NCBI GenBank assembly: GCA_013213985.1
Contig: JABSSP010000079.1
Coordinates: 1 to 5,818, forward strand
Length of the DNA stretch: 5,818 nucleotides
Reading direction: 5' to 3'
From: Candidatus Babelota bacterium
GTDB taxonomy: Bacteria; Babelota; Babeliae; Babelales; Vermiphilaceae
A program made the position numbers and the translations under genes. Every line of letters begins with the position of its first letter. Position 1 is the first letter of the stretch. Positions 1-5,351 of this stretch are shown in pieces. Under the pieces are notes generated by a model. The model searched no databases. It worked only from the letters and a program-made list of their open reading frames with translations, and was not told the origin of the DNA.

Positions 1-198
1 AGCACACAGTTCCCCACACACTGTCAGATCACCACACACAACTAGGTTCTGCTCAAGGCGAGCGTTTTGTGCGATCAAGTCACACATGACGTCAAACGAC
101 TGTGCTTGTACTTGTAAAGTGGAAAGTAAAAAAAATAGCCCACCCAACACTGTGGAGTGGAAAAACCCGCATCCTTTTTTTGATATATCGCGCTTCAT
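1..198 (-). CDS. Partial secreted protein with period-6 VCG repeats (N-terminal 66 residues; runs off left edge)
   Basis: The frame on the minus strand is open from an ATG at 198 to the window edge, giving 66 codons with no stop. The start is supported by a strong Shine-Dalgarno region (AAAGGAG and AAGGAGGT at 201-215) and an upstream promoter at 248-275. The N-terminus is a classic signal peptide: basic residues (MKRDISKK), a hydrophobic core (VLGGLFFLLSTL) and a VQA-Q type signal peptidase I site near residue 33. The visible mature part contains NLVVCGDLTVCGELCA, in which L-x-V-C-G-[DE] recurs every six residues. Such a period suggests a beta-solenoid, with the cysteines in register on successive turns. 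The product is exported and probably a surface or periplasmic structural protein; I do not recognise a specific family. Most of the gene lies outside the window, so length and domain content are unknown. Confidence 0.8.
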   Translation of the reverse strand, partial: MKRDISKKGCGFFHSTVLGGLFFLLSTLQVQAQSFDVMCDLIAQNARLEQNLVVCGDLTVCGELCA

Positions 199-247
199 TT
201 ACCTCCTTCTCCTTTCTTTTATTTTTGATTACTACTGTCTTCCTATC

Positions 248-275
248 CTTATATCAAACCTCCATCGCGTGTCAA
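248..275 (-). promoter_or_regulatory. Sigma70-type promoter for the left-edge secreted gene
   Basis: On the minus strand there is a perfect -35 box TTGACA (275-270), a 16-nt spacer and a -10 box TATAAG (253-248, five of six consensus bases). Transcription would start near 241, leaving a leader of about 43 nt that contains the Shine-Dalgarno site before the ATG at 198. It lies in the gap just downstream of the sod stop codon, so the secreted gene appears to be transcribed independently of sod. Confidence 0.7.
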
Positions 276-324
276 GATATAAATTTTTCACTCCTACACC
301 TAATAATAAGGAAAAAAAATTAAC

Positions 325-933
325 TCACACATTAACAAAGTTTTCCTCTGCTTGTTCCCAATTAATGACATGCCACCAGGCAGTGATATAGTCAGGCCGC
401 TTGTTTTGATATTTAAGGTAGTACGCATGCTCCCAAACATCAAGTCCTAGCACGGGAATCAAATCTTGCGAGATTGGGCAATTTTGGTTTGGTGTTGAAA
501 TAACTTGTAGTTTTCCAGATTTATCTAAACACAACCACGCCCAACCACTGCCAAACACCGTTTTGGCGGCAGTATTGAATTTATCTTGAAATGCATCGAA
601 CGAACCAAAATCTTTTTTTATTGCATCGCCAAGCTTGCCACCTGGTTGGCCACCGCCGTTTGGCGTCATGATTTTCCAAAAAAACGCATGATTATATGTT
701 CCGCCACCATTGTTACGGATAGCAGTGCGCACGTCAATCGGCAATGAATCAAGTGATAGTAATAGTTCCGCCAATGATTTTTTTGTCAGTTCTGGATGTT
801 TTTCAAGCGCAGCATTTAATTTATTAATGTAGCCTTGATAATGACGATCGTGATGAATTTCCATAGTAAGTGCATCAATGTAGGGCTCAAGTGCGCCAAA
901 CGCGTAGGGCAATGGAATTAATTTGTACGTCAT
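325..933 (-). CDS. sodA: Superoxide dismutase, Mn-type Fe/Mn family
   Basis: This 202-residue protein is full length for the iron/manganese superoxide dismutase family, which converts superoxide to hydrogen peroxide and oxygen. The four metal ligands are visible: H27 (in EIHHDRHYQGY), H82 (in NNGGGTYNHAFFW), and D165 and H169 (in the signature DVWEHAYY). Active-site Y35 and H31 are also present. The residue that is Gln in E. coli-type FeSOD (in NNAAQVWNH) is Gly78 here, and the second-shell Gln comes instead from the TPNQNCP segment (Q150), as in MnSOD. Mn or cambialistic use is therefore more likely than strict Fe. There is no signal peptide, so it is cytosolic. The start has AAAGGA at 944-949, 10 nt upstream. 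It sits 100 bp downstream of the FtsB-like gene on the same strand, with no strong promoter or hairpin terminator visible. The stop is followed by a T8 tract. Confidence 0.97.
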   Translation of the reverse strand: MTYKLIPLPYAFGALEPYIDALTMEIHHDRHYQGYINKLNAALEKHPELTKKSLAELLLSLDSLPIDVRTAIRNNGGGTYNHAFFWKIMTPNGGGQPGGKLGDAIKKDFGSFDAFQDKFNTAAKTVFGSGWAWLCLDKSGKLQVISTPNQNCPISQDLIPVLGLDVWEHAYYLKYQNKRPDYITAWWHVINWEQAEENFVNV

Positions 934-1033
934 GTAATAATTGTCCTTTGCATAAGCAATAGTTGTTCTTAATTTTTTAATACACCACTACTCTACCACA
1001 CTACGTCTGAGGGTAAAGAGATAAGATAAAAAA

Positions 1034-1315
1034 TTATGACAATTGATAGACAATGTCATTTTTGCGTGCCATTTTTAATTGCTCACGTGCGCATTTTTCT
1101 TTAGCAAAATCAGAACTCCAATGCGCAACTTCATCTTTTAATGACAACACTTGCTGTGCAAGTTCAACGTTGCGTTCCTTGAGTGATACATTTTTATGTT
1201 CTAGTGTGCTCAACGCACGTATGCTATGAGGACCTATAAAAAAAATCCATCCAAAAACAAGTAATTCTGTGGTGAGTGCGACACCGAGCCATCTTTTTTT
1301 TTCATTTTCTTGCAT
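1034..1315 (-). CDS. ftsB: FtsB/DivIC-like septum formation initiator
   Basis: This 93-residue single-pass membrane protein has a short basic cytoplasmic end (MQENEKKRW), one transmembrane segment at about residues 10-28 and a coiled coil at about 35-65. It ends in a segment resembling the FtsB/DivIC signature: AREQLKMARKNDIVYQL at 76-92, comparable with the family pattern AREELGMxKPGEIVY. Size and architecture match FtsB/DivIC, which joins FtsL and FtsQ in the divisome and helps activate septal peptidoglycan synthesis. Primary sequence in this family is weakly conserved, so FtsB and DivIC cannot be told apart, and FtsL is a less likely alternative. The ATG is preceded by AAAGGAGA (1321-1328) at 5 nt, a near-ideal ribosome binding site. 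It is divergent from the S41 peptidase gene; both promoters must lie in the 147-bp gap, but none is convincing by eye. Confidence 0.8.
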   Translation of the reverse strand: MQENEKKRWLGVALTTELLVFGWIFFIGPHSIRALSTLEHKNVSLKERNVELAQQVLSLKDEVAHWSSDFAKEKCAREQLKMARKNDIVYQLS

Positions 1316-1462
1316 AAGAATCTCCTTTCACCTAAATCAATACCAAAAAATAACAACCTTACGATAGTATTTTGCAACTTTACTCACAACATTTTAATCC
1401 ACTAAACGATTATGCTACGTTGACCACGTCATAAAACACTCCGACAAAATAAGGAATAAAAT

Positions 1463-2938
1463 ATGAACTATAAAATACTCTCTTGTCTTTTATTTGTATC
1501 ATCAGCAACACTCATCAGCAAAGAAAAATCTCGCAAGGAAACCACCGTAGAAGAAGCTGAACAAATTATTTTTGATGGCATGCGAACCTTTGCAAAAGTA
1601 TTTCAAATTTCAACTGACAAACATTATCGCATAACCGACTTGCAAGACTGTATCAATGAAGCGATAAAACGATATTTAAATTATTTAGATCCTCATTCAA
1701 GTTTTTTAGATCAAAAAACATACAAACGCATGCTTGAAACCACCAGCGGTGAATTTTATGGCATCGGCATTGTGATCGACAACACACGAACTGAAAAAGA
1801 TAAAACACTTTTAATTATTGACACCATCCCTGAAGGACCGGCCGACACAGCCGGTTTAAAACCGCTTGATAAAATTGTTGAAATTGATGGTGAATCATTA
1901 GAAGGTATGTCTACCGATGAAGCAATTACTAAAATTAAAGGCGAGCGCAATACCACAGTGCATATTAAAGCATTGCGCGAAGGAAAGTCAGATTTAATTT
2001 CGCTTGATATCACACGTGACGTGGTCAAGGAACAAAATTCATTGTGTTTTTATCTTGAAGATCCAAACGTTTATTATATTTCTTTGACTATGTTTAGTGA
2101 AAATGCCGTGCGCCGCATTGAAGAATTACTCAAAAAAGCGCAAAGCAAACCGTACAAAGCATTGATCCTTGATCTGCGCAATAATACAGGAGGGCTTCTG
2201 AGTGCTGCTGTTGATATTGCCGGTCTATTTTTAAAAAAAGGAAGTTTCGTTGTTTCAACACGTGATAAAAAAGGAAGTATTATTGACCGTTATGTCACAA
2301 CGCGCGAACCGATAGCAAATAATGATTTACCAATTTTTATTTTAATTAATAATTATACTGCATCCGCTGCAGAAATTTTGGCCGGTTGTTTGAAAATTCA
2401 TTCTGATCAACTGAGTAAGGAAAAAAATGGACCAAAGCTAAAAATCTTTTTAGTTGGCAGTAAAAGTTTTGGAAAAGGATCAGTGCAAGAGATTATTCCG
2501 ATTGGTAGCAATAGCGCAGCAAAAATTACGACATCGTTTTATTTTTTACCTCAAGACATTTCAATACAAGCTGAAGGCATAACGCCAGACTTTTTAGTTG
2601 AAAAAACAATGCCGCCAACGGAACAAGTAAAATGGTTTCAAAAATATTATGGTCGTGAAAGCGCACTACCCCGCTACATTAAAAAACATGGAGAAGAAGA
2701 AAAAAAAGAAGAAGAGAAAAAAAAGACAGCAGACACCAAGAAAAAACCATGGTCTCAACGTGCGCGTGAAGCACTTGAAAAAGATAATCAACTGCGTGAG
2801 GCTGTGACCTTAATTAATACGTATCATTTTGCCCAAGACCTTGTGCCTGAAAAAATGACAACGCGCCAAGATGCAGTGAAACTTATTAATGAAATTAATG
2901 TGACTGATAAGCCATTGAAACTTACTGAGGTTAAGTGA
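1463..2938 (+). CDS. Exported S41 family C-terminal processing peptidase (CtpA/Prc-like) with PDZ domain
   Basis: The protein has 491 residues. It begins with a short signal peptide (MNYKILSCLLFVSSATLIS), indicating action in the periplasm or cell envelope. The N-terminal helical part carries LNYLDPHSSFLD (about 72-83), usual before the PDZ domain of this family. The PDZ domain spans about 95-175, with GEFYGIGI and the GPADTAGLKPLDKI loop. The S41 catalytic core follows at about 203-380, with DLRNNTGGLL at 237-246 (usually NNPGG). The nucleophile is Ser301 in NNYTASAAE and the general base is Lys338 in KSFGKGSVQ, with Gln342 four residues later as in CtpA proteases. The Ser-Lys interval is 37 residues, longer than the roughly 25 I expect, because of a charged insert at about 313-326. 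A Lys/Glu-rich low-complexity stretch (410-428) leads to a helical C-terminal tail. AAGGA lies 7 nt upstream of the ATG. Relatives trim C-termini of envelope proteins, including penicillin-binding proteins and peptidoglycan hydrolases; the substrate here is unknown. Confidence 0.95.
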   Translation: MNYKILSCLLFVSSATLISKEKSRKETTVEEAEQIIFDGMRTFAKVFQISTDKHYRITDLQDCINEAIKRYLNYLDPHSSFLDQKTYKRMLETTSGEFYGIGIVIDNTRTEKDKTLLIIDTIPEGPADTAGLKPLDKIVEIDGESLEGMSTDEAITKIKGERNTTVHIKALREGKSDLISLDITRDVVKEQNSLCFYLEDPNVYYISLTMFSENAVRRIEELLKKAQSKPYKALILDLRNNTGGLLSAAVDIAGLFLKKGSFVVSTRDKKGSIIDRYVTTREPIANNDLPIFILINNYTASAAEILAGCLKIHSDQLSKEKNGPKLKIFLVGSKSFGKGSVQEIIPIGSNSAAKITTSFYFLPQDISIQAEGITPDFLVEKTMPPTEQVKWFQKYYGRESALPRYIKKHGEEEKKEEEKKKTADTKKKPWSQRAREALEKDNQLREAVTLINTYHFAQDLVPEKMTTRQDAVKLINEINVTDKPLKLTEVK

Positions 2939-2979
2939 AAATAAAACAAGGTGTTTTGCTTGCCTAAAATGCCTTGACT

Positions 2980-3200
2980 CAAAGGGCACCCGTCTTCGCA
3001 TAAAGCTTCGCCGGGCAGGCGTCCAGCCTGTTTGATCCTTCTCCCGCGTCGATAATGACCACACGTCCCATCGGACTTCGGGTCACCGGCGACGCTACCG
3101 GCCTTTTACATTATAAAAATATAATCCGTTCGTCCTGCCGTGTGCGGCGTAGCCTCGGCGAAGACGGGAGCTTGTCGAAGGATCTTTACGAGCGAATCAA
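2980..3200. repeat. GC-rich mosaic of degenerate inverted repeats (REP-like) in the 303-bp intergenic gap
   Basis: No gene is supported between 2939 and 3241. The segment is conspicuously GC-rich compared with the flanking AT-rich genes. CCCGTCTTCGC (2989-2999) recurs inverted as GCGAAGACGGG (3158-3168). In both copies the match continues loosely outward through AAGCTTCGCCG...GGCAGG (3003-3018) and its counterpart at 3131-3155. GATCCTTC (3034-3041) recurs inverted as GAAGGATC (3177-3184), but the order of the blocks differs, so this is a mosaic of partial units and not one clean inverted repeat. Local hairpins include CAGGC-GTCCA-GCCTG (3016-3030), which could terminate the peptidase transcript, and an AT-rich one, ATTATA-AAAA-TATAAT (3110-3125). 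A weak stem AAAACA/TGTTTT (2943-2957) follows the peptidase stop. Confidence 0.7.
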
Positions 3201-3241
3201 ACAAAAACAAATGTAACCACACCTATAACAGAGGGACAATT

Positions 3242-4387
3242 ATGAAAAAAAATTTATCCCTATTAATTTTCTTGAGCAGCATACCTCTTTGTGCTAAAAC
3301 AAAACCGTACACCATCACACTCAACCCGTTGCAACTACTAAACCCGCAACGTTTTGGCCTTATGGCTCATTATATTTATGCTGACCTGTACGATCGTAAC
3401 GCACAAACTGATTGGGGCACGCACATGTATAAACAATACATACAAGTAACCAGAAATTTTCGTGAAAGAAAACCAAAAAAAAAATGTTTTGAGGATTTTG
3501 TAAACTCATTTAACGAAACACTCGATGATATTAAAAAAAATGGATTTAACGATAATAAATCAAAAATATTAATCATGCAAACCAGAAATTTATTGAACGG
3601 TTTTCATCGAACAAGTGCCTGTTTATTATATGGTTGTGACGTAACCTGTAACATAAAACATTGTACTTACTGTAGCATGAAAAATACCGCCCACGATCTT
3701 GCACACAAAACTACTTATACCAAGACAGGGCTTGATAAAAAATATATTGACGCGATGGCGCTACACTATTGCATGCTTAAAAAAAATTGTTTTATTGTTT
3801 TGGTTTTTCCTAAAGCTTTTAAACGCCACGAAACAATTGAAAAAAGTATTAGTGACCATGGCAGCATAGTGTATAAAAAAGAAGTAAGCTTGTCCGAGCA
3901 GGGCCAACGCAACCTTGTAAAAAAAATATACGGATCAAAGAAAAAAACAAATAAGTATTTTTCTAGAAATAAGATCCAAGTATTATTGTGCGAATATAGA
4001 TCAGAAAAAAAGTTTGAAACATTAAAAACCAACATAAAAAAATTATCTCGAGGTGTGTACATCACAAAAAACCATACTAATGCTCTTGAGCTCGCACAAA
4101 CCTTTTTTGTGAAAAATTCTATTCACTTTTTAAACCGTGTAGATTTGAACGAACTTGAAAGTTTTACAAACCTTATAGTCGATTTCAAGCAATGGATCAA
4201 GGACAATGATTATGATAATACTAACTTTTGCTTAAACTGTGAATCACACGTTTGCGATCAATTGGAATATTTTCAACACACAAATGACCTTGAAGAAAAT
4301 AAAAAAGTAGATGACATCATTTTTAATCCTGAATATCATTTTTATTATCAAAGAATTAAGATCGCAGGCAATAATTACAATCTCTGA
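3242..4387 (+). CDS. Exported cysteine-rich protein of unknown function with NGFHR motif
   Basis: This encodes 381 residues from the ATG at 3242. That start is chosen because AGAGGG (3230-3235) lies 6 nt upstream and the N-terminus is a good signal peptide (MKKNLSLLIFLSSIPLCA, probable cleavage after residue 18). The reading frame extends 34 codons further upstream, but that part lies in the GC-rich repeat DNA. After an aromatic-rich N-terminal part (about 35-75), residues 109-131 read as strand-loop-helix with LLNGFHRTSACLLYG. This resembles the hDGxHRxxA signature of ParB/sulfiredoxin-like folds, with Asn in place of Asp. Directly after it is a cysteine cluster, C132, C136, C141 and C144 (C-x3-C-x4-C-x2-C), and near the C-terminus there is C330, C333 and C338. 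After export these may form disulfides or bind metal. The C-terminal half contains a conserved-looking block, ALELAQTFFVKNSIHFLN (281-298). I cannot assign a function. It converges on the broken glycosyltransferase with a 24-bp gap. Confidence 0.85.
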   Translation: MKKNLSLLIFLSSIPLCAKTKPYTITLNPLQLLNPQRFGLMAHYIYADLYDRNAQTDWGTHMYKQYIQVTRNFRERKPKKKCFEDFVNSFNETLDDIKKNGFNDNKSKILIMQTRNLLNGFHRTSACLLYGCDVTCNIKHCTYCSMKNTAHDLAHKTTYTKTGLDKKYIDAMALHYCMLKKNCFIVLVFPKAFKRHETIEKSISDHGSIVYKKEVSLSEQGQRNLVKKIYGSKKKTNKYFSRNKIQVLLCEYRSEKKFETLKTNIKKLSRGVYITKNHTNALELAQTFFVKNSIHFLNRVDLNELESFTNLIVDFKQWIKDNDYDNTNFCLNCESHVCDQLEYFQHTNDLEENKKVDDIIFNPEYHFYYQRIKIAGNNYNL

Positions 4388-4400
4388 AAAAAATTATTTT

Positions 4401-4431
4401 TATCGTGATATTTAAGAAAAAAGACACGATA
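4401..4431 (-). terminator. Possible terminator hairpin between the convergent genes
   Basis: TATCGTG (4401-4407) and CACGATA (4425-4431) form a 7-bp stem with a 17-nt AT-rich loop. On the minus strand the stem is followed within about 10 nt by a T7 tract (4387-4400 region), so it may end the glycosyltransferase transcript; it overlaps the last codons of that gene. The stem is short and the loop long, so this is a weak call. Confidence 0.35.
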
Positions 4432-4657
4432 ACGCTTGGTATTTTTCTTTAGATCTAATTTCCTTGTCTAAATTACTCTGTAAATTACCGTTTACCTTGT
4501 CATTATTTATTCCTGAAGTATTATATATATATAATACTTCAGGAATAAATTTGAATCTACCACCAGACATTTCAAGCATAGGTTTAGTCGTTGCTACATC
4601 CGCAGTCATCGGATAAAACTTACCATCATACAAAAGATCTTCTTTCTTTATTATTTT
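4412..4657 (-). pseudogene. C-terminal fragment of the glycosyltransferase
   Basis: This frame is open from 4657 to the TAA at 4412-4414 and continues the catalytic fragment after a one-base shift. It reads IIKKEDLLYDGKFYPM, then TADVATTKPMLEMSGGRF, then KFIPEVLYIYN and a charged tail ending KEKYQALSCLFS. A GT2 acceptor-side region with a late aspartate (TADVA) followed by PEVLYIYN is what the missing part should look like. It has no ATG near its beginning (only a TTG at 4633) and no ribosome binding site, so independent translation is unlikely. A 46-bp palindrome lies inside it. Confidence 0.75.
4505..4550. repeat. Perfect 46-bp palindrome inside the glycosyltransferase coding sequence
   Basis: Arms 4505-4527 and 4528-4550 are exact reverse complements with no spacer. 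All 23 pairs match, with TATATATATA at the centre and TTCCTGAAG/CTTCAGGAA in the arms. Read on the minus strand it encodes FIPEVLYIYNTSGIN plus one Asn, so the conserved PEVLYIYN segment is one arm and TSGINN the other. It is not followed by a T tract on either strand, so it is not an ordinary terminator. It would extrude as a cruciform or form a very stable RNA hairpin. Confidence 0.95.
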
Positions 4658-5175
4658 TTAAAAAGACCTGCATAAAATGTACGTAAATGGCTAACTACAG
4701 CACTTCCATCGTCCCTATATCCGTTAGACTCAATAAGTTTTTTATCTATCATTGTACTACGACTTTTATACATTCCCCTATCTTTGAAGAAATAAGAAAA
4801 ATTTCCATATGTTAACCATACATTTTCGTTTTGGTAGGCTTGATTAATTCGTTGCATAACTTTGTCATGCGCAAAACTATCATCTCCATCAAATATGAGT
4901 ATTATTTCCTCATCATCGCATGAATGTACTGCATAGTATATATTGGCAAGTGCTAATTTTCTTTCAGTATTTTTAATCAAAATAACTTTATCTTCAAAAC
5001 CACGTTGTTTGATATATTCCTCAACCAAAACCCCGGTACCATCACTAGAACAATCATCAAGGTAAATAACACGATAATTATTGTATTGTTGTCGAAAAAC
5101 CGAATCAAGATTCCACCGATACCACTGATTATTATTGTATGAAGGAATGACGACAACAAGCTGAATTGCATACAT
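4651..5175 (-). CDS. Glycosyltransferase family 2 catalytic fragment (GT-A fold)
   Basis: This 174-residue open frame carries the whole nucleotide-sugar-binding half of a GT2 enzyme. Strand 1 is VVVIPSYNN (residues 7-15). The nucleotide-binding acidic motif is YLDDCSSDGTG (38-48), and the metal-binding DxD motif is FDGDDSFAHDKV (95-106). NVWLTYGNF follows at 118-126 and SHLRTFYAGLFKK (162-174) lies just before a premature TAA. The internal ATG at 5175 has no Shine-Dalgarno site: the bases upstream are TAAATTTTTTTA, including an in-frame stop. The true start is therefore more likely the ATG at 5224 in another frame. Fold and activity class are clear; donor and acceptor cannot be deduced. Confidence 0.85.
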   Translation of the reverse strand: MYAIQLVVVIPSYNNNQWYRWNLDSVFRQQYNNYRVIYLDDCSSDGTGVLVEEYIKQRGFEDKVILIKNTERKLALANIYYAVHSCDDEEIILIFDGDDSFAHDKVMQRINQAYQNENVWLTYGNFSYFFKDRGMYKSRSTMIDKKLIESNGYRDDGSAVVSHLRTFYAGLFKK

Positions 5176-5224
5176 TAAAAAAATTTACCAATAACAGAAT
5201 AAATCCAACTAATTTTAGTTTCAT
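5132..5224 (-). other. Signal-peptide leader frame of the glycosyltransferase (30 codons)
   Basis: From the ATG at 5224 the frame encodes MKLKLVGFILLLVNFFNV and then runs out of frame over the catalytic region to a TAA at 5132-5134. It has the best ribosome binding site of the locus (AAGGAGA, 9 nt spacing from GGAG). The composition, two lysines followed by a dozen hydrophobic residues, is that of a signal peptide or signal anchor. A one-base deletion in the T7 run at 5177-5183 would fuse it in frame to the glycosyltransferase. A free-standing 30-residue hydrophobic leader peptide is the alternative, but less likely. Confidence 0.65.
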
Positions 5225-5289
5225 TGTTCTTCTCTCCTTTTTGTATGTTTAACATTTTTTATTACGGAAATACGTAGAAAAACTACCAT

Positions 5290-5320
5290 AAAAAAAAGGG
5301 ACTCCTCAAATGAGAAGTCC
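5290..5320 (-). terminator. Intrinsic terminator of rpsI
   Basis: On the minus strand GGACTTCTC (5320-5312), loop ATTT, and GAGGAGTCC (5307-5299) form a 9-bp stem with one G-U pair, followed by C and eight Ts (5297-5290). It lies 31 bp past the rpsI stop and separates rpsI from the glycosyltransferase. In the opposite direction the hairpin is followed by TTATTTTTATTTT, so it may also work on plus-strand transcripts. Confidence 0.9.
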
Positions 5321-5351
5321 TTATTTTTATTTTCAACAAAATGTAGCCGAA

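Larger units (their letters stand above)
4412..5224 (-). pseudogene. Exported family-2 glycosyltransferase, interrupted by two homopolymer frameshifts
   Basis: Taken together, three reading frames encode one protein of about 270 residues. Translation would begin at the ATG at 5224, which has AAAAAGGAGA (5233-5242) 8-9 nt upstream. It reads a signal-peptide-like start in one frame, shifts at the T7 run (5177-5183) into the catalytic frame, and shifts again at the A6 run (4654-4659) into the C-terminal frame. With one T fewer, the N-terminus reads MKLKLVGFILLLVNFLMYA followed by IQLVVVIPSYNN. With one A more, the C-terminal joint reads AGLFKKIIKKEDLLYDGKF. Both joints give sensible sequence and the two shifts cancel in length. 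The parts are intact apart from these shifts, so a recent pseudogene, rescue by slippage, or homopolymer errors in the assembly are all possible. The leader implies export, unusual for a GT2 enzyme that needs a nucleotide sugar. The gene is followed by the convergent unknown gene and preceded by the rpsI terminator, so it is its own transcription unit. Confidence 0.8.

Noticed and set aside
86..391. Plus-strand open frames at 86-391 and 102-323, one with a hydrophobic stretch
   Set aside because: They lie antisense to the signal-peptide gene start and its promoter, overlap the 3' end of sod and lack a ribosome binding site; the minus-strand frame with promoter, Shine-Dalgarno site and signal peptide is far better supported.
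1756..2028. Minus-strand open frame of 90 codons
   Set aside because: It is fully antisense to the PDZ domain of the S41 peptidase and has no recognisable protein features.
2810..3064. Minus-strand open frame of 84 codons
   Set aside because: It runs from the GC-rich repeat into the antisense of the peptidase 3' end; its composition is that of translated repeat DNA.
3120..3125. TATAAT as promoter for the unknown exported gene
   Set aside because: There is no -35 box at a suitable distance, and it is one arm of a small AT palindrome.
2980..3200. CRISPR array or tRNA in the GC-rich gap
   Set aside because: The repeats are inverted, degenerate and unevenly spaced, and no cloverleaf arms can be drawn.
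3140..3241. 34-codon N-terminal extension of the unknown exported protein
   Set aside because: It lies in the repeat mosaic, has no ribosome binding site, and would bury a good signal peptide; the ATG at 3242 with AGAGGG is preferred.
3286..3292. Lipoprotein processing at Cys17 (IPLC)
   Set aside because: The residue before Cys is Leu, not Gly, Ala or Ser, so the lipobox is poor; signal peptidase I cleavage after Ala18 fits better.
3376..4065. Minus-strand open frames at 3376-3576 and 3766-4065
   Set aside because: They are antisense shadows of the plus-strand unknown gene, rich in Phe/Leu from reverse-complemented Lys codons.
4651..4664. Canonical programmed -1 frameshift heptamer at the glycosyltransferase break
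   Set aside because: The bases before the A6 run are T in the wrong phase, so no X-XXY-YYZ heptamer exists; simple A-tract slippage or an indel is a better explanation. The nearby palindrome is about 100 nt downstream, too far for a stimulatory hairpin.
4977..5171. Minus-strand 64-codon hydrophobic frame
   Set aside because: It is an alternative frame of the glycosyltransferase; the catalytic motifs are all in the other frame and no ribosome binding site is present.
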